The translations under genes were made by a program, and so were the position numbers. DNA of 64,000 nucleotides, taken from Neckera pumila. Its lineage: Eukaryota; Streptophyta; Bryopsida; Hypnales; Neckeraceae. Of the stretch, positions 1 to 12,459 are shown one piece after another. Each line of letters begins with the position of its first letter. Positions within the stretch are counted from its first letter, which is position 1. Under the pieces are notes generated by a model that was not told the origin of the DNA, ran no database searches, and worked only from the letters and a program-made list of their open reading frames with translations. Location of the stretch: NCBI GenBank assembly GCA_963969595.1, contig OZ018411.1:2730501-2794500 (forward strand), read 5' to 3'.

Positions 1-933
1 TAACCGCAACCCCATATCTATTACCACATGGGTTCCATGTCCCATCACCGTATGGACTCCATGCCCTCCCCACCACATGTGCGCTATGCCCATCAATATT
101 TGGGCCCTGTGCAGATATTCTTTAATATTCATTCTCTGGAGAGCAACGGACTCTAAGTTAGAGGCAGTGGGAGAGACATCAGTACAGAACTTAGTTTTTT
201 TTGTAGCTTTTTTTCTCCTAATATTTGGGGATCCAAGTAAGTTAGAGACTTTTAATTAGTCTAATTAGTCATTTAGTTCTTAGGATAGGCCTCCATGGAG
301 GTGCTCAATCTTTGGAAGCCCCACCCACCCACCCACGTCAAAAAACTACAGGAATTAACGTAGAAGAATGCTCAAACAGAGCTGAGGTTAGCTGGCTATT
401 GAAGCCTTCCATAGAAACATGTACTTGAAAAGGGAGTCAATCCCCATCTGTAAATACTCATGAAAACAGGAAAATTTTGTTACAAATTGGTGTGGCAGAT
501 GAGTCGTGCAGTGTGTACCTAATGCATGTGAGAATAGACTCAATTCAGGGAAACTTGACCCATACTCCAAGAACACATATAAGGTAGATCAGAGTCTATT
601 ACCAACAAGATTTGTTATCAAGGTAACTTGGAGAAGCTATTTGTCAACTCACACATTTTTCAAAGATTGAAAAGTTTGGGAGAAGTCATTTGCAAGTAGA
701 ATCAAGACATTCTGACAAGAATGAATTTTTATGTGATTTTTCAAAGTTTGTTGGGACAAAATTGGGTAGACCCGTGCCAAACCACACATTCAAGTGTCCC
801 CTCTCCAAGTACATTGTCATGATGCAAAAAGGTTGTTAAGATTGTGGTAATGGATGGGTGACTCACACAAATGATAGGGTCCACAAGATGTTGGAATTGG
901 ATGACTTGATGGGTTCTTCTACCTTACATGCAA
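1..933. other. AT-rich intergenic DNA
   Basis: No gene supported. Short open frames here have no recognisable domain and no supporting codon or splice context. A small C-rich run of CCCA units lies near 318-336. Confidence 0.5.
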
Positions 934-1117
934 AAATCATGGCTTAGGAAGAGCAGCTTCCAAGTTTGCCATGGAAAGCGACCTACTAGAGTACCTCTAA
1001 CAACAATACGGCAAATTAACTCAAATCATGGCTTAGGAAGAGCAGCTTCCAAGTTTGCCATAGAAAGCGACCTACTAGAGTACCTCTAACAGCAATACAG
1101 CAAATCAACTCAAATTG
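934..1117. repeat. Tandem duplication, 89-bp unit, two copies
   Basis: The unit beginning AAATCATGGCTTAGGAAGAG starts at 934 and again at 1023 with only a handful of differences. It is a recent direct duplication just outside the TTAA end at 1159. Confidence 0.85.
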
Positions 1118-1158
1118 GCATTTTTGAGACAAAAGTGTACAAATATTATTTGGACAAA

Positions 1159-4100
1159 TTAACCCCTAAAGTTTCAAAGCCATATTTCCTCAAGAACCAC
1201 TCAAAACTGCTTTTTCTAGTGCATTGAGAGAACAAAAAAAAACTTGATGTAATTGTAGAATGCTGTAGTAAACTTGTATAAGAACCTATTGTAAAAATTT
1301 CAAGAAGTCTAATCCTATAGATTGAAAGATATTATCATTTGAAGTTGCCCAAACAATTTTTTGGGTTCTACTCGGGAATTTCAAATGACTTTGGCCATCA
1401 GTTAGTGGGAATTTTTTGTACCATATGTTCCGAACTTAAAAATCAAAGGTATACAAGAAAATGTCAAGTATAGAAGACAATGTCAGGTATATTCCACCAA
1501 GTTTCATAGGTAAATGAAATGTGTGAGACCTACAAAAAATCTTGCAATGCTGGCATGTACCCATAGTTCCAGTTATACTGCCCTATTTGGAGAATACTTT
1601 TCCCACCACATATTTACTCAAAAAAAAATCCCAAGAGGAGATTGAAAGTTTCACTTGTCTTCTACAAGCTAAAAAGTATTGAAAAAAAATTAAAATTCTA
1701 AATACTATAGCCATTAATTACTGCAGACATTACAAGCAAGGCTATTGAGAGTACTAAACTGTAGATGCCAAAAAACATATCACATGCCCAATTTGGACAA
1801 TTTGTCCAAAAATTATTGGCCTCCAAAGTTTGCAACCAGTTACCGCAGATTCGTCCGATTCATCCGTGAACAGTATAATTCTATCCGTTATGACAACCGT
1901 GACTAAAGAGCCTAAGACTTTAGGCAAGTGGTGAAGATTGGGTCCCTTGATGTTCCTTGTAGTCCTTGACTTGCTCCCAACTTGTTTCTATTGTAAGTTC
2001 CTTTACAAGGGTACCTCATCCATACCCATAAACCCTACTCACTCATTCAATCCAAGTGTGGTGCCATGTCTATGACAGTATTGGACTTGAACACTTCATT
2101 TTCGAAAGATTGTTTGGGCCACCCATATATTGCATTCCACATAACTCCTTAATAATTGAGTCCCTTGACATTTTGGTTATAAAATGCAATTTGGAAATGT
2201 TTTTAAAATCATTGGTCATTCAAAAGCTATTCAAAAGCAAAAAAAATTTCAAACTCAATTTTGAAAATTCAAAGTTCATTCAAAAAGTGCCTAGAAGCAT
2301 CCAAAAAAAAATCAAATACCAAAGATTTATAGCTTATTCATAAAGTGTCCTAAAACAAACAAAAAATTGGAAGACTTTGAGAATTCATAGTTCAATCACG
2401 ACATTCTAAAAGTAGGAAAAAAAAGGGTTTTGAAAATTCACAGTTCCCACTTTCAAATGTCCATAATGTGAACTTGATGACTGTTTATTTTATCCTTATT
2501 ATCCCCTAAAAAAGTTACAAATTTGTATACAATCATTTTAGAACCCATATTTGTATCCATTACAAAACGTTGACAAGTTCAGTGAGAACTTGAGGTATTT
2601 TGGAAGAATCATAGAGAAATTATTCGAATGCAATTTCTAAAATATTTTTACAATAGGGAGGTGACTAGTGATCTTTAAATTGGCTAAAATTCACTGATTT
2701 TCTACCAAAAAAAAAATTATGCTACTAATACATTGTAAAAAAGGACCTTTGGTGGAAACATCTTGACCAAAATTGCAACAAATAATATAACTTGATAGCC
2801 AATTTGCAACTTCCTTTACATTAGAATTAGCATCTATTTAGTCACAATTGTGTTACTATACTCCCAATAATTCTTCACACTTTGCAAAATCCTTTCTTTT
2901 CATATTTTTTTTAACACTATTCACTTTCAAAATAGCCAGAGTTAATGCTTGTCTATCTTGAAGGTAGCATATTGCACTAAATTCCATAAACTAGTTCTGG
3001 GATCACTGAGGTTGACACTATTATGAAAATGGCTTAATCATTTAGACACCCATGATAAATTTGAAAACAAGTTGGACAATACATCTTTGGCCTTGTCGCT
3101 TGAGATGAGTTGTCATTGCAAACCATGCAAGGATTTTAGACATTGGTAATGCCAAATAACACACTTGCCTCCAATAAGGTCAACTTTCTGAAATTTAGGA
3201 TGTCTCTTCCTAAGCCATTTCCCCGTTAGTGTTTTGTACAATTCAATACAAAATTGCAAATGTGTCATCAATTGCCATAGAGGATCTTATATCTTGTACT
3301 TAGCCATGTACATTATATACATATTCAAATGCTTATGTCATCTACAAAAAAAAAAATTGGTGCCACCACTTGTGGGATCAGATTTGACATGTATACAACG
3401 CTCATAATTGTTTTGACATGTCCACACCGCACATGTGTGTTGTATACTCAAGGTTCATTGGTAACGTCTAAATGTTCTTCTATTGTGAGCTCGTACAATG
3501 TAGAACTATTGCAACTAGAAAGTGCCACAGAAATTGAATTGGAACCATGTGTATCAAATGATAAGAACATATTTCTTATCTTTCTATATAATGCCACTCA
3601 TTTGTGTTGAATCATACATGGGTCAATCTAGAGTGCCTTGCTTATCTCTATTGAAGGCTTGTATGTTTTTGAAAGATTGAGGGAGGCCCACCTAATTTGA
3701 CCTCATTGTGCCGGTTGCATAAATTTTTTTTATCTAATAGATCTTTGAATGAAGCAATGCTATAAAAGAATTGTCCATGACAATCACCTGCCTTTTACCA
3801 TCGCTCGATGCAAACAAGTGCAATACTAAGTTTTGCGCCAATCGTGTTTTGTCGCGTTCTTCCAATCTTTGTACTTCTTCCTCTACAACAGGATTTTCTA
3901 CAATAAGCTTCAAACTAAGAAATGAATTTGGATTCTGAATTTGCTATGCACCAAACCTTCAAGTTTCACTTTTGCAGTTTCTAAAGCATGTACTGCCATA
4001 CGGGGCAAGAAGTCCCTTACATCATATCATCATTTTATCAATTGTAGCAAATCTACCAATATTTCATGCTTTCTGACAATTTTCTCTTATAAAACTTGCG

Positions 4101-5008
4101 ATTTGTTGGAAATCAAGAACAACAATTTGCACCAAGGAGACAAATATAAATTTCATTCTTTGAAAACCAAAAAACTCAGATCAAACATTTTGGGGATGCA
4201 AAGTGCAAAAACAATGCTAGGACCCATCAAAACGATTCTCTTGGATATGGCAAAGAATTTTATTTTCATAAGGTTGACAACTCTATTGCACACCACTTCA
4301 ATTTTCTTCTACAAAACAATTCATTGGATTCCCAATGATGGGAGATGCTTTATACTTTCACACACCATAAGAATTTCCGCGGATTGGAACTGTGAAAATA
4401 TCAAGTTGCACCAACGGAACGAATAATTATGAGATTCATTCTCCAAATAGTGACGCCGCCGTGTTTTGCAGCACCATTGGCAACGCTCTTACTGGACCAC
4501 TCACTCACTCACATGGGCGCCATTTCGGCGGTCATCATCACATGAATTGGGTACTGGAGGAGCTCATCTGAACTGGGGTCACAAGCGGAATTGAGGAGAC
4601 TCACATTCTTTGGCACTCTCTGGACAAATGGGTTAGTGGAGGCAACCCATTCCCAATAGATGACCCATCTCCAATCACGTCAGGAATTACAGGCATGTAC
4701 GAGGACGGTCTCTTTGGTGGAAAATTTTCTTGTGTGCAGTGATAGTGTTTGGACCCTTCCTAGAGTTTTCAGATATTTTGGTATCAAAATGAAGTTGCTA
4801 TGAATTAATGAGTTCCGGATTCTGTAATTATTTTAAGTGATCAAGAATGGGTTGCCTCCCATACCACATGTTCTCAAGTCAACATACTGCAAGATCTTAC
4901 AGTTACATGTGTCAAAAAAAGTTTTTTTCCAAAAATTTGGTACGTATTCTGAGAATGGCAGTTTTTGAGTGTTTTCAGTGAAAACACAGTCAAGGAACTC
5001 TAGGGGTT
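1159..5008. mobile_element. Candidate decayed piggyBac-like DNA transposon
   Basis: The left end reads TTAACCCCTAAAG at 1159. The right end, read inward on the other strand from 5008, is TTAACCCCTAGAG. Both ends continue with a related subterminal stretch containing CTCAAA(A)ACTGC and then a run of A before a CTTG-containing stretch. Between them lies a minus-strand relic of a piggyBac-type transposase. TTAA is the target and duplication of piggyBac elements, and their terminal repeats begin with CCC, so ends and transposase agree. The caveat is that an unrelated repeat family lies at 4085-4640 and continues after 5008. The right end may therefore belong to a separate short insertion of about 370 bp, and the true right end of the transposase copy would then be lost. 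Confidence 0.55.
3318..3905 (-). pseudogene. piggyBac-like transposase relic (DDE_Tnp_1_7 type)
   Basis: Read on the minus strand from about 3905 down, several frames carry in order the C-terminal half of a piggyBac-type catalytic domain. There is an IVMDNSF stretch at about 3786, matching the family's DN(W/F)FTS aspartate motif. It is followed by YATGTMRSN, then VGLPQSF, then KDKKYVL near 3580. Further on come VDMSKQ, matching the third catalytic aspartate (family pattern GVDxxDQ), and SHKWWH followed by a run of Phe at about 3370-3340. The frame changes at least three times, and several stops interrupt it, so it cannot encode a protein. The N-terminal half and the first catalytic aspartate are not recognisable. 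Order and spacing of the motifs make the family assignment solid; activity is excluded for this copy. Confidence 0.8.
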
Positions 5009-6790
5009 AAATGTATTGGAGGCAGCCAAGTGGATGTGGAAGATTGTAGAAGTGACAAGTGGACAATAGTATAATATAGTTGCATCCAACAAACTTAACC
5101 CTTAAAGATCCACGCATCCAAAAAGTGGATGCGCCTTCGATTGTAACTTTCAAAATAACTATTTTTTGAATTTGATTTAAACTAAGAAAATGGAGCTTGA
5201 CAAGTTCTGTTTCTACTTCATTTCAAAATTTTGAAAAATGTCAAAAATTGAAAGAGATATTGCAATTGAAAGCTCCATATGTTAGAATCCAAATAACACA
5301 CTACAATGTGTTTTTCATTCATAATTTATTTAAAAGATTATTTTATATTTAAATTATAGAATTATGTTTCTCATTTCATCCTTCATTTATGGTTAAAATT
5401 ACAGATTATTCTAATATATGTTATAATGTATATAATTTGATTTCCACCTTTAGCTTTAAAAATCACAATAATTTGATTTTTCCATCAAAATTATTGAAAA
5501 AGACAACATAAATAGAAAATGCATTTTTCCACTAACCAAAAACATCAAATTTTATACATCTACTTAAATAAAAGGATAAATTTGGTTTAATAGTCAAATT
5601 TGACCTCAAGGTCTTTTGGTTGTCGTTGTTTTGGATGTGAAAAATATTTTAACCAATTGGAAATTTTTCACACTAATCTCTATTGCTACTTGTAACTCTT
5701 CAAAAAATTTCAAATCATTTGGATTGATTTTGCTATTTTTACATATTTATGGTCAATTTTTGCAACAAAAATGATAACAATTACTATTTTTCACGAAACA
5801 AACTGAAATTTCTGACAATGATATATAATTTAGAATCTCAAGTGATAAAAGTATAAGATTTTTTTATCACAATTTAAAGTGCTAAATTTAGCTTAGAGAG
5901 GAAATTTGACCATTTTACAATGGTCCAAGATGTTTAAGGGTTAATTCTAAAGGATTGGGGGTGTTTTCCAAAGAAAATTACCAACAGCTATCATTACCAA
6001 CAGCTATCATTTAGTGAATTGCTCAAAATTGAAAACAAAATGATTTTTTTCCAACTTCAACCTTTCAAATTGTAGTATAATAGTGTGACAGCATGTTGGA
6101 AAAATTTAAGCCCATTTGACAATGAGATTGAAAGATAATAATATTTGAAGTGAGAAAATGAAACTTTTTCATTCCTACAAAATGGGGTCAATAGACTTTG
6201 AGCCTTCTTGGAGTAAATTTTTTGCTCTTGATTAATTTGCATCTCTCTACCATTGAATTTTAAATCTTATTAGGTACATTCTTGCAATATTTAGGAACCA
6301 AATACACATTAGATTCTAGCTTCTTCTAAATCAACTTGCAATGCAAGGAGGTTAAGTCAACTAGCAATACACTAGTCATTTTTTATGATTTCTTGTGCAA
6401 TAGGGAAATTTGAAATTTGAAATTCAAATAGTGAAAAGTTAGAGACAAATGTTTGGAATGTGCGGGAAAAATTTCAAGAACTTTGATTTCATAGATTGCA
6501 AGATATTAGAGCTTGAAATTACAAAAAAAATATTTTTTTTCTGAAACCTCCTAGACTTAGCTAACAAAGTTTGATTCCTCTTAGAATGTGTTTTGAGAAC
6601 TCAAATTTGTTTTCAATTTGAATAATTTTATGCCATATTTTATTAGTTATATACATGCCAAATTTCAAAAGTTGATGAAGGTTTAGCAAAAGATGCCCAA
6701 ATTGCTTGGGTTGCCTCCAAAGTTTAAGGCAATTTAACTTAACTATCCAAAAATTGTAGCGACTTGGATGAAAGCCTAATTTATTTAAAA
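4085..6790. repeat. Unclassified repeat family S, copy A (interrupted)
   Basis: Blocks at 4085-4640, 5009-5094 and 5945-6790 are collinear with blocks of copy B further right. Shared landmarks are TTCATTGGATTCCCAATGAT (near 4320), GACAAGTGGACAA (near 5058) and GCTCAAAATTGAAAA (near 6020). The copy is split by TTAA-bounded DNA at 4637-5008 and by a whole TTAA element at 5095-5944. I recognise no coding domain in it. Confidence 0.6.
5095..5944. mobile_element. TTAA-bounded non-autonomous element (850 bp)
   Basis: It begins TTAACCCTTAAAGAT and ends, on the other strand, TTAACCCTTAAACAT. It interrupts family S, so the empty site is inferred from copy B. Each end has a subterminal hairpin: CGCATCCA / TGGATGCG with a 5-nt loop at 5113-5133, and GACCATT / AATGGTC with a 4-nt loop at 5908-5925. 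There is no coding capacity. It is a member of the TTAA family seen throughout the window. Confidence 0.7.
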
Positions 6791-7613
6791 CATATTTTAT
6801 AATTGTCCAATTTTAATATGTTATCCTTTGGATTGCCCAATTATTTTTTGCACTTTAATTTATTATTAGGTAGAAAACCGCCAAAGCTATTAGAAAGCTA
6901 CCATAAACACCAATTTTTCTTCTACAAATAGTTCATTGGATTACCAATGATGGAGATGCTCTTTGCTTTAATTCTTCACCATGAGATTGCTATTCATTGG
7001 AAATCAAAAACCTCAAGAAATTGCACCAAGGAGACAAATATAAAATACAATCTTTGAAAACAAATAAACTCACGAACAATACTTTGATGACTTTGGCATT
7101 TTGGAGATGCAAAGTGCACAAACAACATTAGGACCCATCAAAATATTCTCTTGGGTATGCCAAACGGAATCAATTTTCCTAGGGTTGACAACTCTTCTAT
7201 AAATAATTCACTGAATTACTAATGATGGAGATGATTTTTGTCTTTCACACACTGTTAGACTTGCACTTCATTGGAAATCAAAAAACCACAAGTTGCACCT
7301 AAGAAGCAAATACAAAACTTATTCCCTAAAAAAACTAAACTAAACCCACATTGACAATGCTAGGACCCATCCAAATGATTCTCTTGGGTATGGCAAAGAA
7401 TTATATTTTTCCCTAAGGTTGACAACTCTACTGCACACCATTTTTTTTTTCTACAAATAGTTCATTGGATTCCCAATGATGGGAGATCAGCTTTCCGCTT
7501 TCGCACACAATAAGACTTGCAGTGGATTGGAAGTCAAAATACCGGATTGCAATGGAACGGATCTGAGGTTCATTCTCCAAAACAGTGACGGCGCTGTGTT
7601 TTGGCAGGAGGAG

Positions 7614-7790
7614 CTTTTGCTGCAACACTGTTGGCGATGCTCTTATTTTTTTATTTTTTTATTTTTATTTTTTCTTGAAACACAAGGACAAGATACTGTT
7701 GGTGATGCTCTTATTTTATTTATTTATTTTTTTCTTGAACACAAGGACAAGATACTGTTGGCGATGCTCTTACTGGACCACTCGCTCACA
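7614..7790. repeat. Tandem repeat, ~66-bp unit
   Basis: The unit CTGTTGG(C/T)GATGCTCTTA, followed by T-rich DNA and ACACAAGGACAAGATA, occurs about two and a half times in a row. It is a local expansion inside family S copy B. Confidence 0.8.
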
Positions 7791-8172
7791 TGGGTGATCA
7801 CCATCCCGGCCCATTATCACATGAATTTGCGTACTGGCTGAGCTCATCTGAATTGGGGACTACCGTAAATGAGGCGACATTTTGGTGCATTCTCTCAGGA
7901 CAAATGGATGATTGAATGCCACTGGAGGCACCCAAGTTGACACCAACACCTTTTTCTGGGGGCTAAATTTTGTCAACTCTGACAAAAGAAAAAAATGAAT
8001 CAAGAAAAAAAGAAAAAAAAAAAGGAGCTAATATCCTCACATCTCTCAAAATTTAATTCAATGGCATGCTTCTAAGATCAACAGGGCTACAGTAAAAAAA
8101 GGGTTAGTTGACGCGTAAGACAATGGAAGGGACAAGTGCACCAATATAATACAGTTGGGTCCAATAAACTTA

Positions 8173-9944
8173 GGGCTGGTTTATACTTAGGGTCGGATTG
8201 AAGGCCGGCTGGAACTCTCCAAGTTTGAAACAATAGGATCACTCAAATTCTCCAAATCCGGCCCAAGGGCTTTATACTTGGGGCCGGATTGCACTACAAC
8301 TCATCCTATGTGTCGTCTTAGGTGGCATGGTTTTGGCGCCAAACCATCCGGGGCCCCAAGGGAGCAATCGGGACGAGGTTTTGAGTGGCCCAAACTCCCA
8401 TCTTGGGCCAGATTGGGGCCGGATTGGACTCCTCTGTTGGATTGTACAAATCTCCACCATCTACAAATGCAATGTTTTTTTTAGGTACATATATTGATTG
8501 TGAGCTCAAGAATCTTCCTTGCATTTGTGCTGCACTACCCTACTCTGTATATATTTTGGGAGCACGAGGCTGAGTCAAAGAACACCATGTTTATTTCTTG
8601 AATGCTTTGTAGAAAATGACTTTATTAATTTACATTAATTTTTTTGGTTTAATAATAACCTCGGAGGCTTTTATAATTGTAAAAATCACTTTACAGCTTC
8701 AAAATTGCCTGCAACCATCAACTTGAATGTATTGAATGTGATTCTAACCATTAACTTATTTTTTAAAATAAATATTAAAAATACATTAAATAAAAATGAA
8801 AATAAGTATTGCCACTATTTAGTATGGTGAAGTTATAATAATAATTTCTCCATATTAGGATATCTTTCAATTTTTATTATAATAAATAGTTTTAATAGTG
8901 TAATCTTCGAATAAAAAATTATATCACAAACTATTGTTCTGTATAATTGTTCTTACAGTAAAATGGGATGTTTATTTGGTACATGCTTGATAATAAAAAA
9001 AATTTATACATTTCTTGTTCTGTGTGTCTGAACATGAGATATTAATTTTGGTTCCATTTACTAATTTGTTCCATTTACATGAGATGTTTATTGGGTTAAG
9101 AACAATGTTTTTGTAGTACAATTATTTGATACATTCCTTGTAAGACACAAATCTATAAATAGAAGTCATTATTGAAGTTATGCCACAGACTTTGACATGT
9201 GAGATGACGTGTGAATTTACCAGTTTTAATGATAGATTTTTGAAAAAAGAATATAATAAAGAAAGATTACGGTACGGGAAACAACATGTACGGTAAATCT
9301 TGATTTAAATTTACCATTGAATTCATTCCAGTTTTCATAATAAAAATTTCCATATTCAAATAAACAATAAAATTGAAAATATAGATTTAAAAAGAGATAA
9401 AAAAAAGAGATGCTTTCTTGAATTGTGTGTTTAGTTGTGTGGTTATTGTCAAATCCCTATAGTGACAAGACTAAAATTATTTAATTTAATTTTTTTTGAC
9501 AGTAAATTATTGAAATTTTGAAATTTTGAAATCCTTATGAAAATAAATGACATCTATTCTAAGGCTTATGTCAACTCTAGTTTCAACGTCAAGCAAAAGT
9601 AAAGGTTAAAAAGAAGTCAAAGAACTCCCTCTTTTTTTCCAAATAGAAAAATAAGAAGAGAAATGGAAAGATTTAAGGTAAATATTTATGTTTTTATATT
9701 TTTGTAATTGAGCATTGAGAAAATCCAAGAGCATATGAATTGGAAATTTTGCCCTAAAATCCGGCCCAAGGGCTTTACATTACTTGGGCCGGATGGAAGA
9801 ATTGGAAATCCGGCCCTAAAATCCGGCCCAAGGACTTTACATTAGTTAGGTCCAAATGGAAGAATTGGGGCCGGATTGTGGGCCGGATTGAAGGCAAATC
9901 TGGACGGCCTTCCATTTGACCCCAAGCCAAGTATAAATTGGCCC
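8173..9944. mobile_element. PIF/Harbinger-like non-autonomous element (1.77 kb)
   Basis: The left end reads GGGCTGGTTTATACTTAGG. The right end read inward is GGGCCAATTTATACTTGG. Both are flanked by TTA (8170-8172 and 9945-9947). The surrounding family S sequence becomes continuous when the element and one TTA are removed. A 3-bp TTA duplication with GGGC-type termini fits the PIF/Harbinger superfamily. Subterminal copies of GGCCGGAT and CCGGCCCAAGG(G/A)CTTTA recur at both ends (8200-8420 and 9755-9890), as expected for transposase binding sites. The interior is very AT-rich and encodes no transposase that I can see. Confidence 0.75.
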
Positions 9945-10979
9945 TTAACCCCTATGGGATGGTGTGTGTTTTTAAAGAGAAATTGTCAACAATCACCATT
10001 TTTTAGTGCATAGCTCAAAATTGAAAATAATTTTTTTTTTTTCAACTTCAACTACACAAAAGTATAGTAGACTTTTTTTGGCAATGTGTTATACTCTTGA
10101 AGAATTTGCATCTCTCCTCCATTGAGTTCAAATTTCCCAAATATTTTGTGATATCAAAGTTCTTGAAATTTTTTCTCAAACATCCCAACCTTAGGCAACA
10201 AAGTTTGAGTCCTCTTAAAATTTGAGAACAAAAATTTGTTTTGTTGGTAATGTCATACTTTATTAATTACAAACATGCCAAAATTTAAAAGTCTCAAGAT
10301 CACCCTGCAATGCAAAGAGGTAAAGTGAACCTGCAACACACTAATCATTCTTTCTTGATTTCTTGTGCAATGAAAAAGTTTTCTTTACTTGAAATCCAAA
10401 TAGTGAAAAGTTAGAGACAAACATTTGGAATACATAGGAAAAAATTCAAGAACTTTCACTTCATAGATTGCAAGATAATAGGGCTTGAAATTAAAAGAAA
10501 ATCTTTTTTTTGAAACCACCCCAATACACCTAACAAAGTTTGACTCCTTTTAGAATGTGATTTGAAAACTAAAATTAGTTTTCATTTTGGACACTAATTG
10601 TACGCCATATTTTATTAGTTACATGCATACCAAAAATTGATTAGGGTATTAGCAAAAGATACCTAAACTGTCCAGATTGCCCTAAAAGTTTAAGACAATA
10701 TAACTTTTGATATGGGCACCCAATTAGAAAAGAAATATTATTTCCACTAAAGAGATACATATTCCAATGAGGCAAATATATGAGCATGGAAATGCAAGTC
10801 TATAAGACTTAAACATGTGTATAGTTAAATATTCTACACCCATTGAAGATGCCTATAGTATAAACACCTAAAATATAGGTGTTTATAACACATGTGTCCT
10901 ATAATATAGACACTTATAATATAGATGTATAGACTTCTATGTTCATGTGCTCATGATTCTAGGACCACATAATAGCAAC

Positions 10980-11400
10980 TATGGTATATGTATACACTTT
11001 GTGAACATTCAACCATAATTGACTTTATAGGAACCTACTTGGATTTTCAATGTTCATTCAATAGACAATTGTCCTTTAGGAGTTACTACGTAAGATAATA
11101 TCCCTCATAATGAAAGTTACTTAACAAGACAAAATTTCTTCTTTACAAAAACCAAAGGTAAAACATTTTGTAGTTGTTAGAGGTTGGAAATTCAACAGGT
11201 TGAGTTGAAAAAACAGACCACCATCAAATAGTCAACAAACATATAGGATCTAATCATTAATCACATTGAAGGGGCATTCCAATAGTTGCAAATGGTCCTC
11301 TCCATCCTTGTCTCCATCAATTTGTTTCTCTATACTATCTACAAAGACAATAGATGTGAGTAGACCAATATATTGAAGATTGTCTTCAAAAATATACATC
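10980..11400. repeat. Degenerate repeat, related to 23540-23920
   Basis: Collinear landmarks are TAACAAGACAAAA, GAAATTCAACA, TAGTCAA and a terminal ATCTATACT-like stretch. The two copies are strongly diverged. No coding frame survives. The flanking 10720-10980 is plain AT-rich DNA with small palindromes around a TATAGGTGTTTATA motif (10860-10930). Confidence 0.45.
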
Positions 11401-11524
11401 ATCAAGGAGTCTATAAAATTTATTAATAATATAAAGATTAGAAAAATGGTCCAAGACTTGTGTCGGCAAGATTGAAGTTTCTTTCATCTTGCCTTCAAAA
11501 TATACTATCACCATGTCTTGAATT

Positions 11525-12296
11525 TTTGCAGGGTGATTGCAAGAAACATTTGTCCTTTTTTTTGTCCCCTTGCCCTTAGATGGGTGTTTTTTTACTCATA
11601 ACTTTTTCATCGATTGTCAATTTGGATTGAAATTTGGAAGGAAGGTACATATGGTAGTTGTAGACATTGAGTAATTTTTTCAATTTTTTCAAAATTAGTT
11701 TACTATTTTTAAACTGCCCCCGATTGGGTGTCTACTTTGGCCATTTTGGAGGTTTTCAGTCCTATTTTTGACCCAAAAATGCGAATTTGAAGCCACAAGT
11801 TGGACATGTTGAAGGTCTACTAACATTACAAGGATTGATGATGAAATTTTATGAAAATAGCAACATGTCAGTTGTCCACATTAGGTCAAAGTGACCTTCC
11901 TTTGCGCAAAGGTTACAAAGAGGGAAAAAATTTCCTACACTAATTTTTTGGTGCAATGTAAGCACAATCTTCTCTAGCAAAATGGATTTTTTTGGTTTTA
12001 TTTTTTGAACTTTTTTTGAATTAATAAAAATAAAAAGGTGCACAGACCCCTTTTCTGCTATTTTATGCTCCTAGTGGCTTCTGTAGTACTTCGCAGCAGT
12101 CTATAGTACTGCATAGTACTACATAGTATTGGATCGACAGTTGAAATCTACAGACACCTTGAATCGACGGTTGAGACCTGTAGCAACGCTGCAGAAACAT
12201 AGTATTGCGTAGTACTACATAGTACTACCAGTCCTATGGCAAAAAACTGCGTTTTGAGCCAAAATCATGAAGTGTTTCTTGCAATCACCCTGCAAA
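11525..12296. mobile_element. Unclassified element with perfect 24-bp terminal inverted repeats
   Basis: The left end starts TTTGCAGGGTGATTGCAAGA and runs 24 bases. The exact reverse complement ends the segment at 12296. The element is 772 bp. No convincing target-site duplication was found; CAGGG termini recall hAT elements, but the 8-bp duplication is absent. The right third (12075-12235) holds repeated TAGTACT and CATAGTA words in two clusters around related CGACAGTTGA / CGACGGTTGA sites. No protein is encoded. Confidence 0.65.
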
Positions 12297-12459
12297 GAAA
12301 TTCTAGAGCCTTTAGGAGTCCCTAAGAAAGTTAACGCTAAAGATTATGAGGATGCTTTGAAAAGCCCTATACTGGCATAACTTAGAGAAGCCATTAGAAG
12401 ATTTCAAGTAGCCACACAAAGTATTATAGAAGTCACCTAAGATATTAGGTCACCATTCT

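Larger units (their letters stand above)
6890..10720. repeat. Unclassified repeat family S, copy B (interrupted)
   Basis: This is a second collinear copy directly right of copy A, so the two look like an old tandem duplication. Its first part, 6890-7560, itself contains about three tandem sub-units of 250-290 bp. Each has the GTTCATTGGATT.CCAATGATGG motif, a GGACCCATC motif and a GGTTGACAACTCT motif. The tail part, 9945-10720, matches 5945-6790. The Harbinger-like element at 8173-9944 splits it. Confidence 0.6.

Noticed and set aside
3941..4426. 161-codon plus-strand open frame
   Set aside because: It overlaps repeat family S and runs antisense to the edge of the transposase relic; it has no domain and other family S copies do not keep it open.
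8272..8573. Overlapping open frames on both strands
   Set aside because: They lie in the GC-rich subterminal repeats of the Harbinger-like element and encode no recognisable protein.
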